DNA from: Watersipora subatra
Lineage: Eukaryota; Bryozoa; Gymnolaemata; Cheilostomatida; Watersiporidae
Assembly (NCBI RefSeq): GCF_963576615.1
Contig: NC_088712.1
Location: 19,429,452-19,493,451, forward strand
DNA length: 64,000 nucleotides
Reading direction: 5' to 3'
Shown here: positions 12,344 to 43,600 of the stretch, piece by piece
How positions within the stretch are numbered: position 1 is the first letter of the stretch
Layout: each line of letters opens with the position of its first letter
Program-made: the position numbers and the translations under genes
The notes under the pieces: model-generated
Seen by the model: only the letters and a program-made list of their open reading frames with translations
The model's database searches: none
Told to the model about the DNA's origin: nothing

Positions 12344-14289
12344 ATATATTATGTACATGCATGTATATATATAATAGGCCTATATAATATATATGTATAT
12401 AGATCATATATACATAATATCAGTATATATTATATATACATATGTAATATATATGAATATATACATATAATATATATTATATATAGTGTAATATATATTT
12501 CTTGTTTTTAGGTTGTTTATTCATTATATTGACTATGTTTTAGTCATGTGAGTTAAAAGTGGGAGGAATCACATTTATAAAAAGGCAAAAGGGAGGAATT
12601 GAATAAAAAAGATTGGGAATCCCTGCTTTAGCATGAGAACTTATATTAGTAGGAAATCTTTGGCTACAATTTTGTTTCAAATGGAAAGGTTTTTCAAGTT
12701 ATGTCATACAAGAATCATAAAATAAAAAAAGAGCAACAGTCAATCAGTCAAATAAATTGTATGACATAATAAAAATAGTTTAAATGATTACAGTAATAAA
12801 TAACTAATTATTAATAAATATTATTAATAAAATTAAATAATTAATAATAAATAATTAAAATAGCTTTTTCTACTCAGAGAACATTAAGAAGATTTTTAAA
12901 ACTATTAGCAATAATATTTTCAAAATAAATATTAAATGCTCTATGCAACTTGCATATAGGCTATTGCTCATATTACGTAAGTTGAAATGTGTTGAAAACC
13001 TGTGAAACTCATATTAAACATGAGGACACAAACCATTAAAAGTCTTTAAACCTTCAACTGACATAAAAAATAAACATTTAGCATAGGCAGAGTAGGAACA
13101 TGCATAGATTCATTCTCTATTTTGTTAAAGTTCTCGTTACAGCGACAGCGCTGTAACCAGGAAAGCACGATTTAGTGGTTAAATGGGCAGACAACTTCAA
13201 TCAGCTCATAAATGTCCAGAAATTTGCTATATAAATCAGCAATTTACAGATGCAAAGAAGAAAATAAAAATAACATATATAGCAGAGAGAACAATTTATT
13301 ATCTGAACATGTTTTAATCAGAGAAAATTCCCAGAACAAATAATATTTCTTCTGGGAATCCTTTAATTTCAAATATTATTTGAAATTAGCTCCCTCATAT
13401 AAAAAAATGTTTATACATTGAGTACAAAGGCAGGATAGTTGTTGAAATGGTTTTAATGCTCAAAAGATTTGGGAGAAGGCTTATTTAAACTGAATAAATC
13501 TAAATAAGATTTTCAATAAGTTTTCTTAACATAACAATTGATATGTTGTATCAAAGGCAATGTTCACACATTTAGTATAGATAGAACATCTACATATAGG
13601 TTCAATTCTCTATTGTCAAGGACTTCCTGTAACATGATTGACAGAAGAGGTAGACTAAGTTCTACTTCAGCAAGCTGTATAAAGCTTTTGAAGCTTTTTG
13701 AGATTGTGGCTACTTAATTCCCCACAGCTTTGGGATTACTGGTTAAAGCTAATTAGCATTTAAAGAGATTGTCTATAAATAGCTGCTTTTAGTTAGAGGG
13801 TTGTCGATGTTTTAGTAGGATACTTCAGCACATGGGTTTTACAGATTAGAGAGAGAAACCGTGAATTTTAAAGTTTGCAGCTGACAAAGACACGCAGCAT
13901 ACATTTACAGTAAGTTGTTCTAGTTATTAAATGTAGACTTTCCACTGACCATAGATGAATTGAGTCTTTTCAGAAAATCAGGTTGTTCCAGGTTTTGTAG
14001 ACTTTCAATTTTATTATTAAAAACTGTCTTTATGTTCCTAGTTTGAGTTGCTGTACTATGAATGCATCAAATAGCTTCTTTATTAACAAAAATAAACTTT
14101 GGTCTCAACTTTGTTCATCCTGCTAGCTATGTTTTTAGACTTATTTTAATGAATTGCTCGTTAAACCACTCGGAATGCCACGTAATATTATTTTGAACAC
14201 TGGCATCAAATTATCCGCAAGAACGTATTTCCTAAAATGTACTCGAAGGCTACGTTAATATGCAAGAGAAAACAACTCGTTAGAAATTA
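12344..14289. other. Non-coding AT-rich stretch
   Basis: TA-rich simple sequence to 12500. At 13327-13388 two hairpins are adjacent (ATTCCCAGAA/TTCTGGGAAT and TAATTTCAAATA/TATTTGAAATTA). No gene recognised. Confidence 0.45.
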
Positions 14290-14710
14290 GCAATTTGTCA
14301 ACAACGAAGTCACGTGGGTCAAGCGGAGTGATACTTTTTAAGTGCAAGTTGCGACCTTGGTAAGGTTGAATTTGTAAAAAGTATTTATTTACGCTGTTAT
14401 TACTGTTACGTGCATAAAATTAATACTTTTGTTTATTATTTTTGTTATAAAAATTTTCATGCTTATATGTTTAAAATTACATAATGTAAGTTTTGCGTAA
14501 TTTGGTTGCGTATGCAGCCGTAAGTGTGCAACAGCACCGCAGCGAATAACAAAGTAGAGATTACTAGATTGTAAACTGACAGGTATTGCATGCGTGTGAT
14601 CTTTGCTACTGATATGTTATGACATTTTTTAGCAAGGAAACTAACGGTTTTGCTTTAGCAACGTAACAACGGAAACTCGTGTTGCAGATCAAAGCCGTGT
14701 ACACTCGATA
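14290..14710 (+). promoter_or_regulatory. Possible promoter/5' region of the Smad gene
   Basis: The 420 bases before the Smad ATG are richer in CpG than the surrounding AT-rich DNA. They contain a CACGTG E-box (14311-14316) in GTCACGTGGGTC. A TTGCAG at about 14682-14687 could be an acceptor for the ATG exon. No TATA box was recognised. Assignment is by position only. Confidence 0.25.
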
Positions 14711-31816
<17,106 letters not shown>

Positions 31817-33299
31817 CTCCCTCCTTGCCTTACCCCCTCGCCCTCTCTATTATTGGACCGGACATCTTCCGGATTTCTTCTCATACCGACTCATGTATTA
31901 CAGGGGAAAGCTTTTTGTATATCTATTCACCTAAGAGCAAATGACTCCTTTTGCTTGAATTTATAAAATATTGTGGGAGTACAACTCTCATGAAGGTGCA
32001 TGTATTAGGGTGTCCAACCTTCAAAATTTATATGTAGGCTTTAGAGAGCACGTCGCTATTCCAACGCAGAGTAGTCGGGTATCCAAGAGTTTGCATTTGC
32101 TGGCCCTCTGCTTGCTCTGTTATTTAATGTACAGGCATAATATTGCTTAATTAGTGGCTGCTTGCTAGGGTCTAGCGATCAAGTGGATCATCCTCTCTTG
32201 ATGAACAAGCCCTGTCGCTATGATAGCCAGTAATGTAAACTCGAAAACAGTAACTTGATTTATCTGCAGTAACGCGTTATATTAGACAGAGCAGTCCAAA
32301 AAATCTTTATACTTATAGTTCATGGCTGGAGTAGCCCTTCTCCGGTGTATATGTTGTGATTTTCTCGCTTAACCCTGCAGCAAAGGTCTTGCCAGTTATC
32401 AAAAGTTCGAAGAGTGATGCTTTTGAACGAACAACCTGCATTTGCCAGGTGAACCCTGCGCTGCTTATGTGTGGTGGTTTGTCCATGACTGCTTCCCGGC
32501 CTCAACGTATTTTTTCTACATTAACGTGTCAGGCGATGTGCGCGAAGAGGTTTATTTGTAGGATATAACTCGCGCTTTGCTCTCATCTTCCTGTTCCACA
32601 GTTACTGTATTGCTCTTTGCCTGGTCTCACCTGTGCTATTTTAGTTTAATCGCCTGCCACAATTACTAGTACAAGTTATATGTTTTATTCATTTTTATCA
32701 CATATATAAGCTGGTAATTCTTTTAGGTTAGTTTTTGTCTATATATATATATAGTGTATACCTCAACAGCTTATGGATATAGTAGCCACAGTATTATTAT
32801 CTGTATAACTCTCTCCTTTGTACACCCCTATTAATTTTATAGTAAATTAATATTATTGCTGTACTTGAGCATATATGTTGTGTTTTTATAGCATATTACA
32901 TTCAATACAAATGGGATTTTAATATATTGACAGGCTTTTGTTCAGCATCACTTTTAGGTTGTTGTCAGCACATTTACAAAAATGATACATGTGTATGCAG
33001 TCAAATTATTTCATAAGTTTCATGCGTTCCCCCAAGAACTGTTTTTTATGGTAAGCCAATTCCACATCGGACATATCTGCAATTTGTATTAAAATGGACT
33101 GCAATAGGCTTCATTTATCCAACATACCAAAAACCCTACAATAAATCCCTGACGATGTATACCATTAAATCATATTAACGCACCTGAATTTCTAAGTTCA
33201 TTAACAGTTAATAAACTCATGACATGGGGAACAAAAGGCTTCTATTGTCACACTGCCTCCATTGTTGGGTCTGCAAACAGAGGTATGACCTGATGGATG
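31817..33299. other. Smad 3' UTR and downstream DNA
   Basis: Follows the Smad stop codon. AATAAA hexamers at about 33140 and 33208 are possible polyadenylation signals, but the 3' end cannot be placed. A TA microsatellite lies at 32740-32755. Confidence 0.4.
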
Positions 33300-34095
33300 T
33301 AGAAAACCGGAGTGTAATCCTATAGGTGTAGTAGAGCAGGAGTGTAATTTTATGGGAGGCAGACCGGAGGTGTAGTTTTATGGATGCAGTAGGGCGGAGT
33401 AGCTTTATGGGTGTAGTAGGACAGGGGTGTATTCTTATGTGTATAGTAGAACAGGGGTATAGTAGAACAGGAGTGTAGTAGACCAGAGGTGTAGCCTTAT
33501 GGCTGTAGTAGAACAGATATGTAGTCTAATAGGTGTACTAGAACAGCGGTGTAGAATAATGGGCGTAATGGAACAGGGGTGTAGTAGAACAGAAATGTAG
33601 TCTTATGGTTGTAGCAGAACAGAGGTGTAGCCTTATGGATGGGGTAGAGCCTTATTGGTGTAGTAGAACAGGGGTGTAGTGAAACAGGGGTGTAGTAAAA
33701 CAGGGGTGTAGTAAAACAGGGGTGTAGTAGATTAGGGGTGTAGTAGATTAGGGGTGTAGTAGATTAGGGGTGTAGTAGATTAGGGGTGTAGTAGATTAGG
33801 GGTGTAGTAGATTAGGGGTGTAGTAGATTAGGGGTGTAGTAGATTAGGGGTGTAGTAGATTAGGGGTGTAGTAGATTAGGGGTGTAGTAGATTAGGGGTG
33901 TAGTAGATTAGGGGTGTAGTAGATTAGGGGTGTAGTAGATTAGGGGTGTAGTAGATTAGGGGTGTAGTAGATTAGGGGTGTAGTAGATTAGAAGTGTAGT
34001 AGATTAGGGGTGTAGTAGATTAGGGGTGTAGTAGATTAGGGGTGTAGTAGAATAGAAGTGTAGTAGATCAGGGGTGTAGTTGAATAGAAGTGTAG
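33300..34095 (+). repeat. 16-bp G-rich minisatellite with degenerate flanks
   Basis: Twenty consecutive units of TTAGGGGTGTAGTAGA run in phase from 33732 to 34051 (one unit has TTAGAAGT). The preceding 430 bases hold looser versions (GGTGTAGTAGAACAGGGGTG) and the last 40 bases decay similarly. Each homogeneous unit has one GGGG run on the + strand. Confidence 0.95.
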
Positions 34096-35859
34096 ATCAA
34101 GATGTTGATGAGTTTTAAACTTGAAACGACTTTGAATTATCCACAAATTCCCAATTTTTCACTTTCAATATTTTTACTTTCCAAAACTGACTTTTCAAAA
34201 ATCTGCTCAAACTTAAATCATGTGCTACAAGATGTGCATGGCTAAGCAGAAGTAAACCGAACATATATATCTATATATATAAATAGTAAGTATTACTAAA
34301 TAGGTAACTAAATAATTCTTTACAATAAAAATAAAATTTCCATGGAGTATGAAAAATGATAATGCAGTCAAGGGAAAATTATTTAGGTAGAAGTAACTAT
34401 AAATCTATTTCACCCAAACATGCTTTTTAGGTGAAAAGCTTTTCACTGGAAGTTTTCCAAACTACTAAAATTCCAATTTATTTCCAAACTTGAAACGGAT
34501 GAAAAAAATTTTGCTGTCTTCAAACTAAAGAAGTTTTCTCCTCATCTTCATGAAAATGTCCATGAAGCAAATTTATGTAAATTGATTTAAAATAATTTGT
34601 AATTTGCTGTTCAAGTTTTGTGGTTTTTTGTTGTTTAGAAAAACTTTCCAGTCATGGTGTCTCTCATCAAACAATTTGAACCTTTATCAAGCTTGCATTA
34701 TCAGTAAAATCAAATTAGGCTTGTGAACATAATATATAGCATCAGTACGACATAATAGTGTTCACCAAATCTTATAGACTGAAGGAATGAATCTACATGT
34801 AGATTAAGTTTAGTTCAAAACTGAACAAGCAAAACATGTGAAATGACTTCAGTCGAGTGAGTAGGAATGATTGACGAAAATAGTAATGTTTACCCCATAT
34901 GAATTTTATATACCCTTATTGGAAGAAGGTGTTCTTGGTGAGTGTATTTTGTTGTTAATAGACTGAAAACCACCAGTTTTTCACATGAGGGTTGTATGTC
35001 ATATCCACTACTACATGCCGGCCTTTGTAGTAATTTGTCCCACTAAAGAAACAACTAAATAGCTTTTCGTGCTCATTTCTTGTCATTATTATCAGCAATC
35101 ACTTTTTTAGAGTTATTTTATGGAGTTCCACCAAAATCAGTGTACTAAGGATTTAAAAACTGCCGATTTGTTGTTGAGAACTTGCCATGAGAATAATGGT
35201 TTTAATTTTATTCAGAGAGCACAAAATCCTTACTTACTTTTCACTTTTTTGTGCTCAACACAGAACCAGAACAGTTGAAGATGTTGCTCAAGTTGAGTTG
35301 CTCAGAATACCACCTCAATAAGATATAAATATTGATGTGTGAAAGAATCTAGTAAGTATATTAATGTTGTGTTCACTCTGATTTCAAGCTCGTGATTTTA
35401 CTAAAAAAATATGTCATAGTCTGTTTATGAGTCGTCTTCTCTTTTGGTTGAGCTAAACAACTCCAAATAGACTAACATACAGTCCTATGATAAAACTTAT
35501 CAATATCAGCAAGTTATCAATATGGGAGTTTTCTTCTTTTACACAGCAGATAATGAGCAAAACTATTTTTTTAATATCATAATTCTTACTTGAGACATTT
35601 ATAACCCATTTAAATTACAAAATTGCTGAGTTTAAATTGGGTATCTCTTTAGACAACTTTTTAGATTACATAATGTCAAGTCCAAATCTTCCAGCTTATT
35701 GATGGGTATTAAATAAATTCAAATCAGATGATTTTAACTCATAATTAGCTAATTCAGTTGGAGTTGTGCTCTCCAAAAAAGCTTAGCAAAGTTTTCATCA
35801 AATTATCTGTTCTTACCTACTTTAGCAGAGAGACCATATTTCGTGCCACTTTAAATCAA
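34096..35859. other. Non-coding; nothing recognised
   Basis: AT-rich intergenic DNA between the 16-bp minisatellite and the possible LINE tail. No feature supported. Confidence 0.45.
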
Positions 35860-36430
35860 GCCATTTTTCCGTGCCATTTTATTTAAGAACATAGACTCCC
35901 TCGAGTCTGTGAACAGAAAAGCTTTTAGGTGGGTGTTTAAACTTAAAAAAAAATGAGAGGATTTCTGACCTCATGTCTGAGTGGTCATGGGCCACTCTTG
36001 CAGAGCGTTGGAGGACAGCCGACCAAAATCTAAAAAAACAAAATAATAAATGAAAAAATTGCCATGCCAACCCTGTTTTTCTCAAGTGCCCACTTACACA
36101 ATACACGCCACAAAAACACAATCAACACCAATGTTAAAAAATACTCCTTTTTTGTGCGGACCATTAACAGCTAACCCTTTTTTTCACGCAACCCCACCAA
36201 GAGAACTTTCAATATTTATTGAAAGTTTTTGTCCCGCCTAATCCCTACCCGCAACTTTAATAATAACATTGCCCCAATCAAATTTTTAAACACAATAAAA
36301 AAGATGGGAAAAAGGAAGGAAGAAACCCAGACTAAGAGTAATTTACTCATGTTACTTAATAAAGATATCGCTCTAATGCCCCATTATGGGGCGAATGCGA
36401 TTAATTGATTTGACTTGACTTGAAGCCTTT
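35860..36430 (+). repeat. Possible truncated LINE-type retroelement 3' end
   Basis: The stretch is atypically C-rich on the + strand and ends in AATTGATTTGACTTGACTTG, a short tandem tail of the kind seen at some non-LTR element ends. An AATAAA lies before it (36290-36300), with a second at 36358. No reverse-transcriptase motif is visible. Speculative. Confidence 0.2.
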
Positions 36431-36599
36431 ATCATGATATCAGAACAGCAAGCAAACTCTGTCATTATAGTAACTACACGAACTAAAATGCCCACATATT
36501 ACACCTAATTTGCATATTAATATAGAGTAACAAAACTTCGATTGCGGAGTTGTCTAGCTATTTCATAAAGTACAACCATAGAATTTTTGCTCAGACAAC

Positions 36600-36900
36600 A
36601 GAATGACAACCAATAGAAAAACGCACCCTTATCACGTGACCAAATAGTTACCAGCTCACCTTGGCTGAATCATTGCTGAAATTAGATAGCTGCGTTAAAT
36701 TCGTGGATGGAATCAGATCAGCCGCTGTTGTTATAAGAGTAGCTACGTAGTAAAACCACAAGGAGCTGTATAGCAAGTAGTAGTGTGTATTAGTTTGAAT
36801 TATTCAGTTTATCATAGTTCGTATTTTCAAGTATAAGTAAAGCGACAACCTTTTCCGGTTCAAGGTCGTCAATCCTTTTTATTTTAAAAAAAGTAGGTAA
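36600..36900 (+). promoter_or_regulatory. Possible promoter / 5' exon region upstream of ZFAND
   Basis: A CCAAT box (36610-36614) lies about 20 bases before a CACGTG E-box in the palindrome TCACGTGA (36632-36639). Downstream is a stretch without long AT runs that could be a UTR exon. This is the only promoter-like cluster seen in the 3.9 kb before the ATG exon. No TATA box or splice donor clearly confirms it, so it is a weak suggestion. Confidence 0.2.
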
Positions 36901-37984
36901 TGTATTCTCTTATTTAGTTGAGAGTTGAAAATACTTTACGTGTTTGTATTTAGGATTACATCTTCATGTATGGTTATTTGCCATCCTCGTTTCTACCCGT
37001 AATAGACTTTTTCAATTAGCAGTGAAGGTACGTGGCTCTGTTAGTGGATCGTTCTTCTCGGACTTTTGTACTCTTGTTAGTGTGATAGATTGTTGATCTC
37101 TACACATTTTATTAGTAAAATAAGTAAAATGCTGTCTTATGTTTTGTAGCAGGCTGACTTGCTGTCGCGGAGTGTGATTCATTTGAATTTTTCACAATTT
37201 TGGATCATATGTAATTTTTATTGAGACTGGTCGTGTTTGGTTTAGAACCAGTTTTTGAGACGACAAAGCTGCATAAACCCTGTAAAATTTAGTTGGTCAC
37301 AATGATTTTCTAGCGAGGACCTACTCTTTTTGTGTCTAATAACGGACATAACTCATAAGCCTCACTACCAGGTCGTAATGGAATTGGTTGTTCGTTCAAA
37401 ATTAGAATACCGCCACTCATTTAAAAGTCAGAGCAGTTGCAGCTGTTTTTTGGGTGTGTTGTGGACCGAAAATACCATCATTGTTCATCCTTTTTTCGAT
37501 CCTCTCAATAAATTTCTTCGATCCTTTTATAAAGCATTCAGTACTGCATAACCTCTGCGTCATCTGGTTAGTTGGTTTTGTTCATAACTAGAAGCTTAAT
37601 TACTTTGTTGAAATTTGGGGAACAAGTGAACCTATGAATATGTTTGCCACTGCTGTGCTATTCCAAACAACACAGCAGTGGCAGAGCTATTTTGAATAGT
37701 CTTGAGGTCAATGCAAAAAGACTGGTATCATTTACTAAAATGGTTGACTGTTGCAATTGTCTTTATTTGTTACTAGTGCAGTGCATGCATTGCCGATGAT
37801 CAATAGTTGCGCTAGCCGTAGTTTAACTTTTAAAAATGCTACGAAGTGGCAATTAGTTGAGAATGGAATCTGAATTGCTTTAGCCAATGTCATATAACAT
37901 GCTTCCTTTTTGCGGATGTTACTTGGTTATTACAGGTAGAGCAATTCTCGTTTATCCTTCATTTTTTATGTCATCAATTTGTGT

Positions 37985-38240
37985 CATCAAACACGCTCGC
38001 GGAAGCACCGCTATATATGTAGACAAGCAAGCGCCATTCTCGTTCACTTAGCTTTATTGGATGGTATTTTTGGTGTTGTATTTGGCACCTTAAAATATCC
38101 AGGATGACTTTCTCTGTTGCTGCGATTGGAGCGACCAATGATACCGCAAATGGCCGATATTTCAATTTTAAAATTATTAGCAGAAGTTTCGTATTTTCAA
38201 CGATAAAGTTGTCTACAGAGATAGCGGACCACGATAATTC
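37985..38240. repeat. Diverged relative of the CRE-bearing repeat
   Basis: Shares AGAAGTTTCGTATTTTCAAC followed by GATAAAGTTGTCTACA and AGCGCCATTCTCGTTCAC with the 20433-20702 copy. The CRE palindromes are not preserved. Ends are not well defined. Confidence 0.4.
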
Positions 38241-40452
38241 ACAGTCCTGCACTCACAGAATCTTGTCACAAAAAAAAACAAAGAATAATAGGGTGCTGTG
38301 TTTTATTTAGTGGCTTGCTATGTATCAGTCAGTACCACATAATCTATGGAATAGTTCTATGTAAGCACAGAGTTGGTCAGTGATGTTCTTATCTGACTAT
38401 CTCATATTAGTGATGAATAGCAAGCTGTCTGGTATCACCCAATCACCAGCTGATTCTGCTATCTAAAACTCACGAGCTTCCAGTCAAATGATTAGGCTTC
38501 TCAGCTTCCATTTATGTCATAGTCAAACTACTCAGCGTGAATCGGCATTTTTGATTTGCTTGTCATAATTTGTTTCTTATGGCCTTGGTCTGTTTTATAT
38601 CACAATGCTAATAACATCAGCTCACAATACTTGGATCGTGATCGTATAATACAGCTCTATGGTTAGTGTTCATCCTAGAACTGTCTAGCCTTGACTGTAC
38701 AGGCCAATGTTGCTCGCTAATGTTTTCTACGCATAGCTGCGATGGCATAGCTGCGATGGCATAGCTGCGATGGCTCTGGGCTAGGTAAACATTTGCTTCT
38801 GATAAGCCTAAGCTAACAGAAAGGCAGTAAATAGTCTTTTACTCATGACAATTAAATTGGTTCGTAACTCGTAACTGAAGAACAACTAGCATTAACAATA
38901 ATAAACATAGTAAGTACGAAAATTTGAAGAACACCTTGGCATGTATCCTTGGCCTGTCTAGCAACAACCGCATCTACATGATGCCCCTTGCCAAGTGTTG
39001 GTGGTTCACAACCTACTGCCTACGTAGCCATGGCTCGATATAGTTGGCAACAACTTCTCTATATCCAACATAGTAATCTTATATACGACTCTTTGTTCTC
39101 TCGTGGCTATAACCTTGGGCTTTGTAGTGGTGAAGATTAACCAGTGAGGCAATCATAGTAGATATCCAGTCTCGTATTTGTATTTTTTGCTAGCTGCTAT
39201 AGTGTACAACCAAGTAAGGCATACTTGTCGTCTTGACCACAACTGGCGGTGTAACGCAACTGTACTTCTCAGTCTACACTTGTTTACAGCTTTGTAGTCT
39301 GTGGTATCTATAATGCTTGGCTGTTATCACTCATGTTTCCTTAGGCTATTTTCCTTATGATTCAGCTGGATTGTTCTTGACCCCCATCATGAACTCTTCA
39401 CATGGGTTTTTGTTTATCAACAACTAGCACTCAAAGTTAGAGATGCCAGTGTTTCGTCACACCGCCGTACATGATGGCAACCTCAAGGTTTAAAACATTT
39501 AAGATATTTCCCCAACAAATTAAGACAATTGTAGTAGTTATTTACTCTTTGTACGGGGCTAAACTAGTCAATACCAGTGGGATTGTGTTTTGGTTTCACC
39601 GCTGATAGCCTTCTCTCAGTAACCCCAGGGGTACTTGTACTCAATATAAATAATTGTATGGTAACCAGCTGATATGTTTGACTAGCGGCTTGCTAGTAGT
39701 GGTTAGCGCTTGCGTTTGCCTTGTGTCTAATCAATACCCGATACTATCCATTAGAGGACATTTGTTGCCTGTTGACTGAGTAGTGCTGAGTTCATCCATG
39801 TACGTATTACACCTGCATCTAGCCTCCTGTCATCATTTGTCTGTTTTCTTGTATTGTTTGATGGCACAATATCGTTTAAATACCAGTCACAGGCTATCTG
39901 TCAGTGTTTCTCACACTTATAGGATTTGAATCTAGAATAGGAAATTGTGAAGCCATTTTCATGCACGCCAGTAACATGAGCTATTTTAGTGCCTCCCTAT
40001 GCTCCATAGGTTACGGTTGTGACAGGCGTGTATATGTCAACCTTATTGGAAAACTTGCCAAGTCACCCGCACGAGCCTGTTCTGCACACTGATTCAACCA
40101 TCGTCGCTTACTATATGGTGTTAGTTGCTCCATACTCTACCGAATGTTTGAGGGGCACTGCTCGTTATGCCCTCTATCCCTGATTGTGGTTGATAAAACA
40201 GCTGGTTCGTGGGAATCGTCATGTGTACTTAGACCGTTGGTCCATTACTTGTCATGTTTGAATGATGGCTGGTCTGCCATCATCTTTGTGGTCTCTAAAG
40301 TATTGCAGTCTAGTTGCAGATGATATGAGTGGTTGCTAGGCAATTGAATATCTACAGTTATAATGTAGCGTCCCTGTCCTTCCCATACTTTTCAATATCG
40401 TCTCTTTGTTCGCAAATTTCAAACTTGCTTACCGTTATGATTTGTATTTCAG
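38241..40452. other. Upstream or 5' intronic DNA of ZFAND
   Basis: If the gene starts near 36.7 kb this is the first intron; otherwise it is intergenic. Only the 15-bp triplet at 38731 stands out. Confidence 0.4.
38731..38775 (+). repeat. 15-bp tandem repeat, three exact copies
   Basis: GCATAGCTGCGATGG occurs three times in a row, identical. It lies in intergenic DNA upstream of the ZFAND gene, with no other signal. Confidence 0.9.
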
Positions 40453-40620
40453 ACAGCTGAGCAGCACCAAGAGGGCGTCTGGCCTGGTACGCTTATAGAT
40501 AAGCAAAAGGTGAGGAGGGTTTCCTGTGCGAGACTGTTGCACAAATGGCACAGAATGATAAAAACACGGAGCAGGGTTGTTCTGCTGTTCCTCTCTGCTC
40601 AGGAGGCTGTGGATTCTTTG
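40453..40620 (+). CDS. ZFAND5/6: ZFAND exon with ATG (coding part from 40545)
   Basis: A probable acceptor TTTGTATTTCAG ends at 40452, so 40453-40544 would be 5' UTR. Coding starts at 40545 and encodes the first two A20 cysteines (LCSGGCGFF). The donor is TTTG|GTGGGT. An upstream UTR exon is implied but not located. Confidence 0.8.
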
Positions 40621-43600
40621 GTGGGTAGATAAGTCTCTTAATTCTGTAGCTTTCACTCGGATCTCTTCTATGTCGCTTATACTGTATTATCTCTTTAGCT
40701 CTCACTCTCGGAATGTTCTCTCAAGTCCCAAACAGGTGTACAATTCATCTCCTCTAGTAGTCTCCCATTTTGGCCGTTTTACTCTCCATCTTTTTCGCTT
40801 TGTCTGCATTGTATATATTTACTCTGAGATTATTTGACGTAGTTGTTTATTTGTCTTCATAGCCCCTAGGACACCTAGCTGATTGTTGCTACTTCAATCA
40901 GCTGATTCTCTTTGTTCTCTAATTTCTCTGCGCTCCTTAGCAATGACCTCATTCTAACTTGATCAAGTGGATAGTTTACTATATTCCAGCAGAATATGAT
41001 AAGCTTGTCTTTACCTTTTCATGTGCACACCCGCTCATAAATCATCATCCATTTCTTGCAGGCAGTAGCCAGTTCGATGGCATGTGCTCTAAATGCTACA
41101 AAGAAGCCCTTAAAAGGAAACAGGCGCCACCTCCGGAAGCTACAGAGAGGACGAGCCCCACCACTCTATCGGCAGCAGTATTGACTGCTGCTGCTTCATC
41201 ATATCTAAGCCGAATTGGTGAGTGTTGAACTTGCAGTGTCCTCTCCAAGCGGAGTTTAGCTTGCCTGAACACTCTCTAACCATCACGGCTAATCTTGTGG
41301 CTGTGTTGAATGATATTAAAGTGGCTACGTTGTGGCCCTTCATTACATATTCTGCGGGTTTTCAGAGACGGCAAGTCCAACTGTGCCAGTAGCCAAATCA
41401 GCACAGATTGATTTGGAGGCGTCAGCCGAAGCTGTTAAAGAAGAAACAGTTAATTTGCCTGCATCGCCGGCCAAGGCAGGTGAGAAGGTTACCACGGATG
41501 ACTGGCCTTCTACTACTGCCTCCTCAGAAATCAAAACCAAAAAAAGGAATCGGTGTACCTCTTGTAAGAAAAAGGTTGGATTGACGGGTTGGTATCTTGC
41601 TCTAACGTCTTCATTTGCTTGTCTGGTTTCCCTTCCTTTTAGCTCTACCGAAGAGCTTGAAAATGTTCTCTTCACATAAGCTCTGTCCAGGGTGTATTTT
41701 CCAGACTAACTACTCAACTGGGCCCTCTATTGATTTATGTGTCTAAGCTACGTTGGTAATTGCTGCTGGTGTATTCCATCTAGTTAAACGATGTTAGTTT
41801 TTTCAACATTGTGGGCCTGTTATAATCTATCTTACACCTTTGGTCAAATACTGGGACTCGCTGTTAAATTATGTCTCACAAACTTCCTAAAACTGATTTC
41901 AGTCGATGAGTAATTTCGAATCTTCTAGTAGTTTCAAGCAACGCTGCACCCAGTGGTACCGCGATATAGCGATGGCGTTGCGTTATGACGTTACGTTACT
42001 CAACTAGTAGGGCTTGTACGAGCTATTAGCACTGGCCGAGCTAGGTCAACGGCTGTGAATCATGGCGATGGATTATTGAGGACAATCCTTTGTATGGAGA
42101 AGGTAGTATTGAACAGCTGTGCAGTGCAATGAATAGCCCCCTAGTAACTGCAATAATCAAGTATCACTCACTACTGCGTGTCATTCAGCCCTCTACAGTT
42201 GCTAGTGAACTTTGACATAGCCACTCCCCTGGATGAAGTTGCACGCTGCTCTAGCGGTGTTGCTCATTATGTAGCTTTGGTCATGGTATGATGATTAGTA
42301 AGGCATGCTTAGAGTATGGTCAATGGTTTGTGAGTGTTTGTGTACATGATCATATGGCTATGTGATCATATAGCTGGAAGGCACTGTTGTTTCTTGTACC
42401 TTATATTAGTTTTTCCAATTGAATATTAGTTAAATTAATTTTAGTTAATATTACTGCCAATAAACTAATACATACATATATATACACATGTATATTTGAA
42501 AAAAATATTAAGAAAAAAGTAAACTTTTAGTAATTGCGCTACAAATTTGTTTCGTATGGTGCACTAATCAGACGCAGTTGGACTAAAAAAATCTATATAT
42601 GTATATACGTATATATCCGTGTATGTATATACATATAGGTAATCTCGAGCCCATATTAGAACAAGTCTTGTCTGTGCTTGACAAAAAATGATATGTCAGC
42701 ATCCTTTCTACCTTTTTTACAGTGATTCTTTCAAAGAGCTTCGAAATTTGAATTAGAAAATTGGTGAAAAAGAACACTAAAGATATGCAATTGTCTAGAA
42801 TTTGGTAGAACATGATATAGCAGTCTCTCATTTGACCTTTAAATCGGAGTATCTGGCATATTCGCTAAGAGTTACATATGGCTGCCACTTTGTAATATGC
42901 TGCTAAAATTATCTGAAATTGAATGTCAACATATCAGTTTTTTAACTGACCTTTTTGATATTTTGAAAGCGGTGTCTAACAAGATTACGATCATGGTAAC
43001 ATAACATTCTGTACAACCAATATGCTGGCTGTGCACATTCGCTTAGCCTGTCTTGACAAGCTGTTGTTTTTACGTAGTTGTCACCCCCTCCCCCCCCCCC
43101 CCCCCATTGAGCGGCGAGCAACAACAGCTTGTCACAAGACGTACTGCACCTGATGCATCAGCTGCACTTATAAGGAGTTGTTCTCTTCCGTCTACGCGGC
43201 TTGGCTGCGATGTTATTCCCGTCGCTCCATTGGTATTCATAATGGATTTCACGCAAAAATTCATGTCGAAAAATTAAGATAAGAACGTTTAACTGGCGAC
43301 CCCTCTCTGCAGTAAACCTTATTAGAATTTGAGAACTTAGGCAACAACAGCGACTAAACATGTCGTTATTTGTGCGCTCGGTCAGTTTTATTTCTATTTT
43401 TGTATCAGTCAGTTTTATTTGTTCTTATGGATTTTTAAGTTTATTTTATTCTCAAGCTCTACTAAAGTTTATCACAGAAACTGGTCTTTGGTTAAACGTT
43501 GTAATCTCTTTTTTTCTACATAAATTTTTGCGTGAAATCCGTTATGATTACCAATGGAGCGACCGACATAACATCGCGGCCAAGCCGCGTAGACGGAAGA

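Noticed and set aside
33732-34051. Interstitial telomere repeat because of TTAGGGG
   Set aside because: The period is 16 bp, not 6 or 7, and the hexamer occurs once per unit only.
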